A stretch of DNA of 64,000 bases from Ruegeria arenilitoris (lineage in GTDB: Bacteria > Pseudomonadota > Alphaproteobacteria > Rhodobacterales > Rhodobacteraceae): NCBI RefSeq assembly GCF_013031355.1, contig NZ_WPZO01000011.1, positions 81,990 through 145,989 of the forward strand. Reading direction: 5' to 3'. Below the pieces are notes generated by a model. The model made no database searches and was not told the DNA's origin. It saw only the letters and a list, made by a program, of their open reading frames with translations. This document shows, one piece after another, positions 1 to 8,469 of this stretch. Numbering within the stretch: the stretch's first letter is position 1; each line of letters begins with the position of its first letter. The position numbers were made by a program, and so were the translations under genes.

Positions 1-67
1 CCGCTTTTGCAAACCGTTCCGGGCGCGTGGCAGGAACAAAGAGTGGCACTTGGATCGTATTCACCAT
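1..67 (-). CDS. CoA-ester lyase, CitE/HpcH-like (5' end only)
   Basis: Only the first 22 codons lie inside the window; the gene runs off the left edge. The start ATG (67-65) overlaps the stop codon of the upstream hydratase as ATGGTGA, so the two are translationally coupled. The N-terminus contains VPLFVPATRPERFAKA, the usual opening of HpcH/HpaI or CitE-type lyases (commonly LFVPGDRPERFAKA). Such lyases cleave citramalyl-CoA, malyl-CoA or similar esters. Following a CoA-transferase and a mesaconyl/itaconyl-CoA-type hydratase, a citramalyl-CoA lyase giving acetyl-CoA and pyruvate is the simplest reading, but that is inferred from context. Too little sequence is present to check the active site. 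Confidence 0.7.
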   Translation of the reverse strand, partial: MVNTIQVPLFVPATRPERFAKA

Positions 68-897
68 GCCGCAACCGCCTCCATTGCGATCGGCCCACCA
101 ATAGCAGCTGTCCAAAGTTTCATTCCATCGCCGGTCGCCTCGGCGTTCAATGTAAAATCAGTATCATCGAAGACAGGCGAATGACTGCGGAAGTGGAAAC
201 TCTTGGGCGGTGCGCCCTTCAAATTGGCTGCGTATTGGCACAGCATCGTGGCCTGCATTGGTCCGTGTACGACGAGGCCGGGGTAGCCTTCCGTGTCGAT
301 GCAAAACGGCTTGTCATAGTGAATCCGGTGTCCGTTGAAGGTAAGCGCGGAATAACGGAAAAGCAGCGTTGGATGTGGAGTGATCACCTTGCTATGTGTG
401 CCGGTTTTGGCTGGTTCAGGCACCGCCTTTGTCCGCCCCTCCTTGGGCAGATCTCGGTAAACGATGTCCTGACGCTCGCTAAGCACGGCCCGTCCAGCTA
501 TCGAAACCTCGTGATTAACCGTGACGAAACACAGCGCGCCAGTTCGCCCTTTTTTCAGCTGAACATCCGAAACCACTGAGTGACGTTCGACTTTGTCACC
601 TATGTGAATGCAGTCGTGAAATTCAATCGCACCGCCCGCCCACATACGACGCGGCAACGGAACGGGAGGTAGGAAACCCCCGAGCGCGGGATGCCCGTCG
701 CGCCCAAGCTCTGACATTGGTGCGATGGGCTGACTCAAGCACCAATGTATGAGCAGTGGAGCCCGGTCTTGCGGCGCAGTATCGGAGGGAATGTCGAATG
801 TGGCATCAAACTGCGCCGCCAGCGAAGGGGACAGAGTTTCACAACCGGTTTCTTCACGACCAATCCAGCTTTGAAGATATTGGATGTCGAGTTCCAC
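61..897 (-). CDS. MaoC/hot-dog acyl-CoA hydratase, mesaconyl-C4-CoA / itaconyl-CoA hydratase-like
   Basis: The protein has 278 residues if translation begins at GTG 897, placed 1 nt after the TGA of the CoA-transferase and preceded by GGGAGG. The open frame extends further upstream inside the neighbour, but that part is unlikely to be translated. An N-terminal FAS1-like dehydratase half is followed by a MaoC half with HRIHYD (Asp195) and VVHGP (His211), the expected hot-dog hydratase catalytic region. Family members hydrate mesaconyl-C4-CoA or itaconyl-CoA to citramalyl-CoA. It sits third in a tight operon with an acyl-CoA dehydrogenase, a CoA-transferase and a CitE-like lyase. The family is fairly certain; the exact substrate is inferred. 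Confidence 0.75.
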   Translation of the reverse strand: MELDIQYLQSWIGREETGCETLSPSLAAQFDATFDIPSDTAPQDRAPLLIHWCLSQPIAPMSELGRDGHPALGGFLPPVPLPRRMWAGGAIEFHDCIHIGDKVERHSVVSDVQLKKGRTGALCFVTVNHEVSIAGRAVLSERQDIVYRDLPKEGRTKAVPEPAKTGTHSKVITPHPTLLFRYSALTFNGHRIHYDKPFCIDTEGYPGLVVHGPMQATMLCQYAANLKGAPPKSFHFRSHSPVFDDTDFTLNAEATGDGMKLWTAAIGGPIAMEAVAAW

Positions 898-898
898 A

Positions 899-1993
899 TC
901 AGCCTCCCACAGGTTTAAGAGCCGGGACCGCGCCGAATGTGCGGTCCTCACCCATGAACCGTGCCCCCGGAGCGGGAAACCTGACAGTTCCATTCGGGCT
1001 GGCCACGCTGATCCGCCGCAGATGGGGGTGAGTGGAAAGTCCCGCCATATCGTTGACCGATGCAAGAGCGATATTTGCCTCTGAAAGCATGGCAACCGCC
1101 TCTTCAGAGTCGTAGCGAGCAAATGCCTCGCTTACCAGTGCGTCTACCTCGGTACGGTTGCTGACCCGCGCGACGTTTGTCGCAAATCGAGGGTCTGTGC
1201 CGAGTGCCGTATCGCCAATGAATTCAGAGCAAAGTTTGATCCATTCCCGATCCGACTGGATCGAAATCAGCACCGGTGCGCCACTCTTGGGATAGAACAC
1301 CCCGTATGGCGCAATCGACGGATGCGCTAAACCGATGCGTTTGGGACTTTTGCCACCTTCATAGTTCAGGAGCGGTACAGTCAGCCAATCCGCCACGACG
1401 TCAAACATGGACACCGAAATCTCGGCACCGGCGCCAGTGACCCCACGCCGGATCAGCGCTTCGAGGATCGCGGAATGCGCAGCTGCACCTGTGGCAATAT
1501 CGACAATGGAAATCCCCACGCGTGCTGGCTCGGACGGTCCTCCTGTAATCGAGCACAAACCACTTTCTGCCTGGATCAGCAGATCATAAGCCTTGCGGTT
1601 CGCCATCGGCCCGTCTTCGCCGAAACCAGATATGGAACAGGTGATGAGCCGGGGATTATCTTTCCGAAGACGTTCGATGGAAAATCCGAGTTTCGCCATG
1701 GCGCCGGGCTTGAGGTTCTGGATGAGCACATCCGCTTCGGAAATAAGCTCTTCCAGTTTGGATTTGCCTTGTTCTGAAGAAAGGTCCAGCGTTACCGACT
1801 CCTTACCCCTGTTCAGCCAGACAAAGTAGCTCGATTGTCCCGAGGCAACGTCATCATAGCCGCGCGCGAAATCGCCCTCGGGTCGCTCGACCTTGATCAC
1901 CCGCGCACCAGCATCCGCCAGTCGACCGGATGCGAAGGGGGCTGCAACGGCCTGTTCGATGGCAACAACGGTTACTCCTTCCAACGGCAGCAT
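899..1993 (-). CDS. Class III CoA-transferase (CaiB/BaiF family)
   Basis: A 364-residue protein starting with LEGVTVVAIEQAVAAPF, the typical CaiB/BaiF opening. The motif YDLLIQAESG carries Asp137 at the position of the catalytic aspartate that forms the acyl-aspartyl anhydride in formyl-CoA transferase. The start ATG overlaps the preceding dehydrogenase stop as TGATG. In a four-gene cluster with a hydratase and a CitE-like lyase it most likely activates a C5 dicarboxylate (itaconate, mesaconate or citramalate) using succinyl-CoA or another donor. Class III CoA-transferases have wide substrate range, so this assignment rests on neighbours rather than on sequence. Confidence 0.85.
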   Translation of the reverse strand: MLPLEGVTVVAIEQAVAAPFASGRLADAGARVIKVERPEGDFARGYDDVASGQSSYFVWLNRGKESVTLDLSSEQGKSKLEELISEADVLIQNLKPGAMAKLGFSIERLRKDNPRLITCSISGFGEDGPMANRKAYDLLIQAESGLCSITGGPSEPARVGISIVDIATGAAAHSAILEALIRRGVTGAGAEISVSMFDVVADWLTVPLLNYEGGKSPKRIGLAHPSIAPYGVFYPKSGAPVLISIQSDREWIKLCSEFIGDTALGTDPRFATNVARVSNRTEVDALVSEAFARYDSEEAVAMLSEANIALASVNDMAGLSTHPHLRRISVASPNGTVRFPAPGARFMGEDRTFGAVPALKPVGG

Positions 1994-3153
1994 CAGAACG
2001 ACCTCGGCATGCCAAGCATGTGCTCGGCGACAAAAGACAGGATCAGGTTGGTCGAGATTGGGGCCACCTGATACAGCCGGGTTTCACGAAACTTCCGTTC
2101 GATGTCGTATTCATTGGCAAAACCGAAACCACCGTGGAACTGAAGGCAGGCGTTGGCGGCTTCCCAGGATGCTTTTGCCGCCAGGTATTTGGACATGTTC
2201 GCCTCGGCCCCGCAAGGTTTGCCCGCATCGTACAGCGCGCAGGCTTTCCAGCGCATGAGGTTGGCCGCCTCAACCTCGATGAAGGCCTCGGCAATTGGGA
2301 ATTGCACACCCTGGTTTTGTCCGATCGGCCTGCCAAAAACCTCGCGGTTGCTCACGTATTCCGTGACCTTGTCCGTGAACCAATACCCATCGCCGATACA
2401 CTCGGCCGCGATCAGCGTTCGCTCGGCGTTTAGGCCTGTAAGAATGTATTTGAACCCTTTGCCCTCCTCGCCGATCAGGTTCTCTTCCGGGATCTCCAAG
2501 TTGTCGAAGAAAAGCTCATTGGTCTCGTGATTGACCATATTGGCAATAGGCTTGACCTCCATCCCGGACGTCATCGCTTCTTTGATGTCCACGAGGAAGA
2601 TCGACAGGCCTTCGGACTTCTTTTGGACCTCGGCCAGCGGCGTGGTCCGGGCCAAGAGGATCATGAAATCGGAATGTTGTACGCGGCTGATCCAAACCTT
2701 TTGGCCATTGATCACATAGCGACCATCTTTCTTGACCGCCGTGGTTTTGATCTTGGTGGTATCGGTGCCCGTGGTGGGTTCCGTCACGCCCATAGACTGA
2801 ATGCGCAATTTACCTTCTGCAATCAGAGGCAGGTATTTCTGGCGCTGTTCTTCCGAACCATGCCGCACCAGCGTGTTCATATTGTACATCTGCCCGTGGC
2901 AGGCCCCCGAGTTGCCCCCAGCACGGTTGATCTCTTCCATGATCACCGAGGCTTCTGCCAACCCCAGGCCAGAGCCGCCATATTCCTCAGGGATCAAAGC
3001 TGCCATCCAGCCTTCTTGGGTCAAAGCATCCACGAATTCTTCCGGATAGGCTTTTTCCTCATCCACTTTGCGGTGGTATTCCGCCGGAAACTGGGCACAG
3101 AGCGCCCGCACACCGTCCCGGATGTCCTGATAGTTGTCTGACACGAAGTTCAT
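1993..3153 (-). CDS. Acyl-CoA dehydrogenase
   Basis: A 386-residue FAD-dependent acyl-CoA dehydrogenase with the three classic domains: helical N-terminus, central beta domain (MGVTEPTTGTDTT, VINGQKVWIS) and C-terminal helical domain (FGRPIGQNQGVQF, LQFHGGFGFANEYDIER). The usual MCAD catalytic Glu region (YEGT) reads LYQVAPIST here, so that Glu is absent. Glu244 in GLNAERTLIAA instead matches the alternative catalytic base of isovaleryl-CoA dehydrogenase-type enzymes. It is the first gene of the minus-strand operon, read from a promoter facing the divergent LysR gene. A similar dehydrogenase accompanies the itaconate genes in Pseudomonas aeruginosa. Substrate not determined. Confidence 0.88.
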   Translation of the reverse strand: MNFVSDNYQDIRDGVRALCAQFPAEYHRKVDEEKAYPEEFVDALTQEGWMAALIPEEYGGSGLGLAEASVIMEEINRAGGNSGACHGQMYNMNTLVRHGSEEQRQKYLPLIAEGKLRIQSMGVTEPTTGTDTTKIKTTAVKKDGRYVINGQKVWISRVQHSDFMILLARTTPLAEVQKKSEGLSIFLVDIKEAMTSGMEVKPIANMVNHETNELFFDNLEIPEENLIGEEGKGFKYILTGLNAERTLIAAECIGDGYWFTDKVTEYVSNREVFGRPIGQNQGVQFPIAEAFIEVEAANLMRWKACALYDAGKPCGAEANMSKYLAAKASWEAANACLQFHGGFGFANEYDIERKFRETRLYQVAPISTNLILSFVAEHMLGMPRSF

Positions 3154-3215
3154 GGCTGACCTTGGATTTTATTGCTGTTGCATGATCCTAAGTCGAGTCA
3201 CGGACATTGAACAAA

Positions 3216-3241
3216 TATATGATTGTGATACTTATCATATA
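3216..3241. promoter_or_regulatory. Inverted repeat in divergent promoter, likely LysR operator
   Basis: Arms TATATGAT and ATCATATA are perfectly complementary with a 10-bp spacer, in the 107-bp gap between the dehydrogenase operon and the divergent LysR gene. The AT-rich dyad contains T-N11-A-type spacing. Placement and symmetry suggest the binding site of the adjacent regulator; binding itself is inferred. Confidence 0.6.
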
Positions 3242-3260
3242 ATAATTTTATGAGGCTGAA

Positions 3261-4187
3261 GTGGACATACGACAACTCCGATATTTTTTGGAAATCGTAG
3301 AACAGGGTTCATTAACCGCTGCATCGCGGACATTGAACGTCGCGCAACCGGCTCTTTCACTGCATCTACGCAACATGGAGGAACGGCTCGATACACCATT
3401 GCTTGTTCGAAAAGCCAATGGCGTTGAACCAACGGAAGCTGGTGAGATTCTCAGATCAAGGGCACGCAGTATCCTCAATGAAATGGAGCGAACCGAAGAC
3501 GAAATTCGCAATCTGGACAAATCGCCAGGTGGCGCCGTTCGACTGGGCCTGTCGGCCACGATCAGCGAAATCCTTACCTTGCCACTTATAGACGCGCTGA
3601 TGGAAAGATACCCTCGGATTACCCTGAACATCGCAGATGCAATGAGCGGATTTGTCACCGAGTGGCTTGAGGAAGGCCGCGTGGACCTGGCTGTTCTTTA
3701 CAATACGTCTGCGGGTGGTGCGACGAATGCAGACGTTCTTGTCGAAGAAGAACTGGTCCTGATACAGCCACCGGACAAACCGATTGCAAAAGATGTCTCC
3801 CTTCGTTGCCTCTCTGAGGCGCCGGTCATTCTTCCATCAAAAGGTCACGGGCTCCGCGATCTGATCGAGTCAGCTGCCAGATCAAGAAAAATCGAGGTCA
3901 ATGTAGCGATGGAGATTGATTCCTATCGGAACACTAAACACTTGGTGGCCAAGGGTTTTGGCAACTCAGTGCTGCCACTGCATGCTGTGATAAATGAGGT
4001 GTCTGAGGGCTCTTTAGCGTATGCAAACTTCGCCAGATCAGAACTGCGCAGAGGGGCAATTCTAAAACGTTCCGGCACACCCAGCCGTGCACAGCAAGCG
4101 GTTGAAGAAACGATTCAAGAGGTCGTTTCCGATTTGGTTCAAAGCGGCAACTGGGCGGGTGCTACTTTGTCGACCAGTTTGACCTAA
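3261..4187 (+). CDS. LysR-family transcriptional regulator of the CoA-ester operon
   Basis: A 308-residue LysR regulator. The N-terminal winged helix-turn-helix reads MDIRQLRYFLEIVEQGSLTA, followed by AASRTLNVAQPALSLHLRNM. The C-terminal part is a substrate-binding co-inducer domain. The start is GTG 3261, preceded by GAGG at 3252-3255; the nearby ATG at 3250 is out of frame. The gene is divergent from the acyl-CoA dehydrogenase/CoA-transferase/hydratase/lyase operon and shares a 107-bp promoter gap with an AT-rich dyad. By the usual LysR layout it probably activates that operon in response to a pathway acid or CoA ester. The P. aeruginosa itaconate cluster also has a LysR gene next to it. 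Confidence 0.9.
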   Translation: MDIRQLRYFLEIVEQGSLTAASRTLNVAQPALSLHLRNMEERLDTPLLVRKANGVEPTEAGEILRSRARSILNEMERTEDEIRNLDKSPGGAVRLGLSATISEILTLPLIDALMERYPRITLNIADAMSGFVTEWLEEGRVDLAVLYNTSAGGATNADVLVEEELVLIQPPDKPIAKDVSLRCLSEAPVILPSKGHGLRDLIESAARSRKIEVNVAMEIDSYRNTKHLVAKGFGNSVLPLHAVINEVSEGSLAYANFARSELRRGAILKRSGTPSRAQQAVEETIQEVVSDLVQSGNWAGATLSTSLT

Positions 4188-4260
4188 GAGATAGACGTCG
4201 CACGGTTTTTTCGCAAAATTTCGACAAGGCGACAGTCGGCTTCTCACGGGGCACATCATC

Positions 4261-4406
4261 CTGCCAGTTGAGCAAATTTCTGAAAGCCAGAATTCGGCGT
4301 GTTGTCGCGTGATTTTCGGCTCGGGATGCGTTTAGCCGTTGGCTGCCAGGGCTTCACGGAACCAGTCCGCATCAAAACCGCGATCTCTTGGCAACCAATC
4401 AATCTG
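4261..4406 (-). pseudogene. IS5-family transposase remnant
   Basis: Read on the minus strand, 4406-4332 encodes LPRDRGFDADWFREALAANG and then stops. A second frame just downstream (about 4331-4262) continues with RIPSRKSRDNTPN. Together these match the DRGYDADWFR...CIPGRKSRK segment near the C-terminus of IS5-group DDE transposases, split by a frameshift and truncated on both sides. It occupies the 373-bp gap 4188-4560 between the LysR gene and aglK; I see no other gene there. It resembles, but is not identical to, the larger remnant at 13682-14117. Confidence 0.65.
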
Positions 4407-4560
4407 CCAGATTAGCGTGCGCTTGGTTACCCCAGAAACTCGCGGCTTGAACCATGCAACCAAGATAGCGGCTACCAACTTAATGGGTCCGGAACCTATC
4501 GTCAGACAAAGTTGTTTCGCATGTGTAGCCTCTCAACTTTGGTTGTGCCGTTCTTCTCTT

Positions 4561-5649
4561 CTATGATCGTTGCCGCAATGACAGGCCATTGTGAAAAAGA
4601 TGCACTTTGCTCGGATCTGCGTTCAGTTTGATATTTTGCCCGCGAAGGTTCCGTTCGACGCCGGGAAACTTGGCGACAATACCCTCAGCATCGGTCGCGC
4701 TGGCGAAATACAGCAGCGTGACTTCTCCCAGGGCTTCGATGAAATCGACATTGCCTTCAAAAAAACCTGACGCGTCGTCGGCAAAGAAATCTTCCGGGCG
4801 CACGCCAATATTGACCTGCAATCCCATTTGTTCGGGGTCGGTTGGAATGGACGAAACGGCCGTACCACCTGCGTCAAGAGTGACCGAGGTCTGTTCGCCG
4901 GTTTTGGATATTCTTCCTGGCAACAAGTTCATGGAAGGAGAGCCGATGAACTGCGCCACAAATTCGTTGTCCGGCGTCTCGTATAATTCCAGTGGTGTAC
5001 CGACCTGTGCAATGCCCTTGTTGGCCAGAACGACGATCCGACTGGCCAGCGTCATCGCTTCGACCTGATCGTGGGTCACGTAGATCATGGTGCTGTCGGG
5101 CATTGCTTCTTTCAGACGTGCGATCTCAATACGGGTCGCAACGCGCAGCGCGGCGTCGAGGTTCGACAGTGGTTCGTCGAACAGGTAAACTTTGGGGTCT
5201 CGCACGATCGCGCGCCCGATGGCAACACGCTGGCGTTGACCACCGGATAGGGCCTTGGGCAGGCGGTCCAAGAACGGATCCAATTGCAGAATCTGCGCGG
5301 CGCGCTCAACCGCGCTGTCGATCTCTGCGGCGGGCATTTTCGCGATCTTGAGCGCAAAGGCCATGTTTTCACGCACGGTCATATGCGGGTAAAGCGCATA
5401 GGACTGGAACACCATTGCAATGCCCCGTTGGGCGGGTGGCACGTCATTCATGACCTGCCCTTCGATTTCCAACGTGCCGCCGGTAATCTTTTCCAGACCG
5501 GCAATCATCCGCAGCAAAGTAGATTTGCCGCAGCCCGATGGGCCTACAAAGACGATCAATTCACCCTTCTCGATGTCCAGATCGATATGTTTCAAAACAT
5601 CGACAGGACCATAGGATTTCGCCACATCCGTGAGTTTGAGTTCCGACAT
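4561..5649 (-). CDS. aglK: Alpha-glucoside ABC transporter ATP-binding protein AglK
   Basis: A 362-residue MalK/UgpC-type ATPase. Walker A is GPSGCGKST (36-44), the signature is LSGGQ (134-138), Walker B is VYLFDEP (154-160) and the switch is VTHDQVEAMT. A C-terminal regulatory OB domain follows (NLLPGRI, VNIGVRPEDF). It is the last gene of a five-gene operon in the order aglE-F-G-A-K, starting 3 nt after the aglA stop. The gene order matches the Sinorhizobium meliloti agl operon, which imports sucrose, maltose, trehalose and other alpha-glucosides. The exact sugar is not readable from sequence. Confidence 0.92.
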   Translation of the reverse strand: MSELKLTDVAKSYGPVDVLKHIDLDIEKGELIVFVGPSGCGKSTLLRMIAGLEKITGGTLEIEGQVMNDVPPAQRGIAMVFQSYALYPHMTVRENMAFALKIAKMPAAEIDSAVERAAQILQLDPFLDRLPKALSGGQRQRVAIGRAIVRDPKVYLFDEPLSNLDAALRVATRIEIARLKEAMPDSTMIYVTHDQVEAMTLASRIVVLANKGIAQVGTPLELYETPDNEFVAQFIGSPSMNLLPGRISKTGEQTSVTLDAGGTAVSSIPTDPEQMGLQVNIGVRPEDFFADDASGFFEGNVDFIEALGEVTLLYFASATDAEGIVAKFPGVERNLRGQNIKLNADPSKVHLFHNGLSLRQRS

Positions 5650-5652
5650 GGT

Positions 5653-7308
5653 TTACCCCTTGTCCCTGACCAACAGGCAGAATTGGCTTGGACGCAGCGT
5701 CACGCTGCCCTCGCCTTCGACGCCGCCGAGGTCTTGCCCGATGGCGCGCCAGTTACCTTCGGGCAGGTCGACCTGCATCGCTTCCGCCCCCAGATTGAAG
5801 GCACAGCACACAGCCTCAGACGTGTTTTCTCTTTGAAACATCAAAACAGGCCCGATCTGTTGCATCTCGGATTGCGCGCCCGTGGCAAGCGCCGGATGGG
5901 CATGGCGCAATGTGATCGCGCGGCGATAGTGGTGAAGCATAGACTGGCCGTCTGTCTCCAACCGATCCACCGCTTGTTCGGACTGTGCGGCGCTGACCGG
6001 CAACCATGGATCACCCGTGCTGAAGCCCGACTGTTCGTCCTGCGCCGCCCAGACCATCGGTGTGCGGCAGCCGTCACGACCTTTGAACTCGGGCCAGAAT
6101 TCGATGCCGTACGGGTCTTGCAGCTTTTCAAACGGAACATCCGCCTCATGCAGGCCAAGCTCCTCACCCTGATAAAAGCAGGCAGAGCCACGCAGGCACA
6201 TCATCAGGACCGCGTGCAGACGAATGGCCGCATCATCCAAGTCCCAGCGCGAGGCATGGCGTTGCACGTCGTGGTTTGAAAATGCCCAGCATGGCCAGGC
6301 ATCCCCGGCTTTGGATTGAAGTTGGTCGAATACTTGTTTCGCGTAACCGGCCGTCAGCGCGCGTTTTTCGAGGAATTCGAAGGCGTAACACATGTGCATC
6401 CGCTTATCGCCCGACGTGTACGCACCCATGATTTCCAGCCCGCGCTGTGCGTCGCCGACCTCACCCAGGCAGGCGCGGCCCTCATATTCGTCTGTCAGCG
6501 CCCGCAACCGTTCCAGGAAGGCGATGTTTTCAGGCTGACTTTTGGAATACAGGTGATCTTGGTGGTTGTACGGGTTCACTGCGGGCGCAATTGAGGCGTT
6601 GCGCTCTTCTATTGGAAGGGCGGGATTGTCTCGCAGCAGTTTGTCGTGGAAGTAAAAGTTGATGGTGTCCAAACGGAACCCATCCACGCCCAGCTCAAGC
6701 CAGAACCGGGCGACATCCAGCAAAGCGTCCTGCACATCTGGACAGTGGAAATTCAGATCCGGCTGCGAGGTCAGGAAGTTGTGCAGGTAGTATTGCAGGC
6801 GGCGCGGGTCCCACTGCCATGCCGAGCCTCCAAATATCGACAGCCAGTTGTTGGGCGGTGTGCCGTCCGGTTTTGGATCGGCCCAGACATACCAGTCGGA
6901 TTTCGGGTCGTCCCGGCTGGCACGGCTTTCACCAAACCACGGGTGCTGGTCGGATGTGTGCGACAGCACCAGATCGATCATCACTTTCAGACCCTTGGCA
7001 TGGGCCTGATCCAGCATTTCGCGAAAATCTTCAAGCGAGCCGAACATCGGATCAACGTCGCGGTAATCGCTGACATCATAGCCGAAATCCTTCATCGGAG
7101 ATTTGAAGAAGGGTGAAATCCAGATCGCATCGACCCCCAGCGAGGCGATATAGTCCAGACGTTGAGTGATCCCCTTCAGGTCTCCGATCCCGTCCCCATT
7201 GCTGTCCTGAAAACTGCGCGGATAGATCTGATAGATCACCCCGCCGCGCCACCAATCTGATGCTGCTTTGGTTGATTTGGAAAGTTCCACGGTATTTTGC
7301 ACGTTCAT
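5653..7308 (-). CDS. aglA: Alpha-glucosidase AglA (GH13)
   Basis: A 551-residue cytoplasmic GH13 enzyme of the oligo-1,6-glucosidase/alpha-glucosidase type. The four conserved regions are present: DLVLSH (112-117), GFRLD with nucleophile Asp214, GEVGD with acid/base Glu283, and SNHD with Asp347. There is no signal peptide, so substrates are presumably split after import. The N-terminus WWRGGVIYQIYPRSFQDSNG is typical of the family. It lies between aglG (10 nt upstream) and aglK (3 nt downstream) in a binding protein-permease-permease-glucosidase-ATPase operon. It would release glucose from imported sucrose or maltose-like sugars. Confidence 0.93.
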   Translation of the reverse strand: MNVQNTVELSKSTKAASDWWRGGVIYQIYPRSFQDSNGDGIGDLKGITQRLDYIASLGVDAIWISPFFKSPMKDFGYDVSDYRDVDPMFGSLEDFREMLDQAHAKGLKVMIDLVLSHTSDQHPWFGESRASRDDPKSDWYVWADPKPDGTPPNNWLSIFGGSAWQWDPRRLQYYLHNFLTSQPDLNFHCPDVQDALLDVARFWLELGVDGFRLDTINFYFHDKLLRDNPALPIEERNASIAPAVNPYNHQDHLYSKSQPENIAFLERLRALTDEYEGRACLGEVGDAQRGLEIMGAYTSGDKRMHMCYAFEFLEKRALTAGYAKQVFDQLQSKAGDAWPCWAFSNHDVQRHASRWDLDDAAIRLHAVLMMCLRGSACFYQGEELGLHEADVPFEKLQDPYGIEFWPEFKGRDGCRTPMVWAAQDEQSGFSTGDPWLPVSAAQSEQAVDRLETDGQSMLHHYRRAITLRHAHPALATGAQSEMQQIGPVLMFQRENTSEAVCCAFNLGAEAMQVDLPEGNWRAIGQDLGGVEGEGSVTLRPSQFCLLVRDKG

Positions 7309-7317
7309 CAGACGCCT

Positions 7318-8466
7318 CTATTTGACGGACCCGGCCAACAGGCCTCGGACCAGATATTTTTGCATTGCGAAGAAGACGACCAGCGGCACGAAGATCGACA
7401 CAAAGGCCGCGGTTGCCAGAATTTCCCAGTTGCCCCCGCGGGTGCCCAAAAGCTCGACGATTCGGTTGGTCATCACGGTGGTTTGGCCGGTGGCATCGAT
7501 CAGAAAGACCTTGGCCACCAGAAGATCGTTCCATGTCCATAGGAACTGAAAGATCGCGAAGGACGCGAGCGCCGGAAAGCTGAGCGGCAGGATCAGCTTG
7601 GTGAAAATCTGGAACTCGGTCGCGCCATCGACACGGGCGTTCTCGATCAGGTCGCGGGGCAGCCCGGCCATGTAGTTGCGCAACAGATAGATTGCCAGGG
7701 GCATCCCAAAACCCGTATGGGCCAGCCAGACGCCAAGATACCCTTTTCCGATCCCGGTATTCAGGTGGAACTTCAAGAGCGGAATCAAAGCCAGTTGCAA
7801 CGGGACCACCAGCAGACCAACCACGGCCGCGATCAGCAAGGCGCGGCCCGGAAACTCCATCCACGCCAACGCATAGGCCGCGAAGGCTGCAACAAGGATC
7901 GGGATGATCGTTGCGGGGATTGTGACCGTCAACGTGTTAAAGAACGCTTTGGCCATACTGTCCGTACTGCTTTGGTCCAGCAGGATCTTTTTGTAGTTGT
8001 CCAACGTGAACTCGGGCGGCAATTGCGCCGTTACAAATACGCGCGCGCCGCGCTTGCCGCTGAACTCTTCGGTGTTTTCCATCCGATAGGCGCCGCCTGC
8101 ATCGACGGTGATTGTGCCGCCTCGGCGAAGCTCGGCCGTTTCGCCGGGCGCAAAGGCATCTACGTCCCGCGCGCTGATACCCCATTTCGAGATTGTTGTC
8201 GGTTCGTCATCACCAAACAGCTGACCCTCGATGACATAGAGTTCACCCTCAAGCACCTGCGTGTCGGGTGCCGCGCTGCGCAAGGTCAGGTTCTGTTCGG
8301 ACGGGAACAGCGATCGCCACCAGCCGCTGCCAGAAATCTGGTCTGCCGTGCGAAACGACGAAATCAACAAACCAAGCGTCGGAATGACCCACAAGACCAC
8401 CAGAAAGACGACCGAGGCATGGACGACCCAGCGCAGTGCCGGTTTGGTTCCCGCAATATCGTTCAT
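7318..8466 (-). CDS. aglG: Alpha-glucoside ABC transporter permease AglG
   Basis: A 382-residue inner-membrane permease of the MalG type. The first membrane segment (about 16-35) is followed by an unusually long periplasmic insert (about 40-150) containing a small repeat-like domain, a known feature of AglG proteins. Further membrane helices follow, with the cytoplasmic EAA loop NARVDGATEFQIFTKLILP that contacts the ATPase. The start is 3 nt after the aglF stop. It works with AglF as the membrane channel of the alpha-glucoside importer. Confidence 0.9.
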   Translation of the reverse strand: MNDIAGTKPALRWVVHASVVFLVVLWVIPTLGLLISSFRTADQISGSGWWRSLFPSEQNLTLRSAAPDTQVLEGELYVIEGQLFGDDEPTTISKWGISARDVDAFAPGETAELRRGGTITVDAGGAYRMENTEEFSGKRGARVFVTAQLPPEFTLDNYKKILLDQSSTDSMAKAFFNTLTVTIPATIIPILVAAFAAYALAWMEFPGRALLIAAVVGLLVVPLQLALIPLLKFHLNTGIGKGYLGVWLAHTGFGMPLAIYLLRNYMAGLPRDLIENARVDGATEFQIFTKLILPLSFPALASFAIFQFLWTWNDLLVAKVFLIDATGQTTVMTNRIVELLGTRGGNWEILATAAFVSIFVPLVVFFAMQKYLVRGLLAGSVK

Positions 8467-8469
8467 GGT

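Noticed and set aside
5284..6279. A 331-codon plus-strand frame across aglK and aglA
   Set aside because: Crosses two well-supported genes in antisense and has no recognisable motif.
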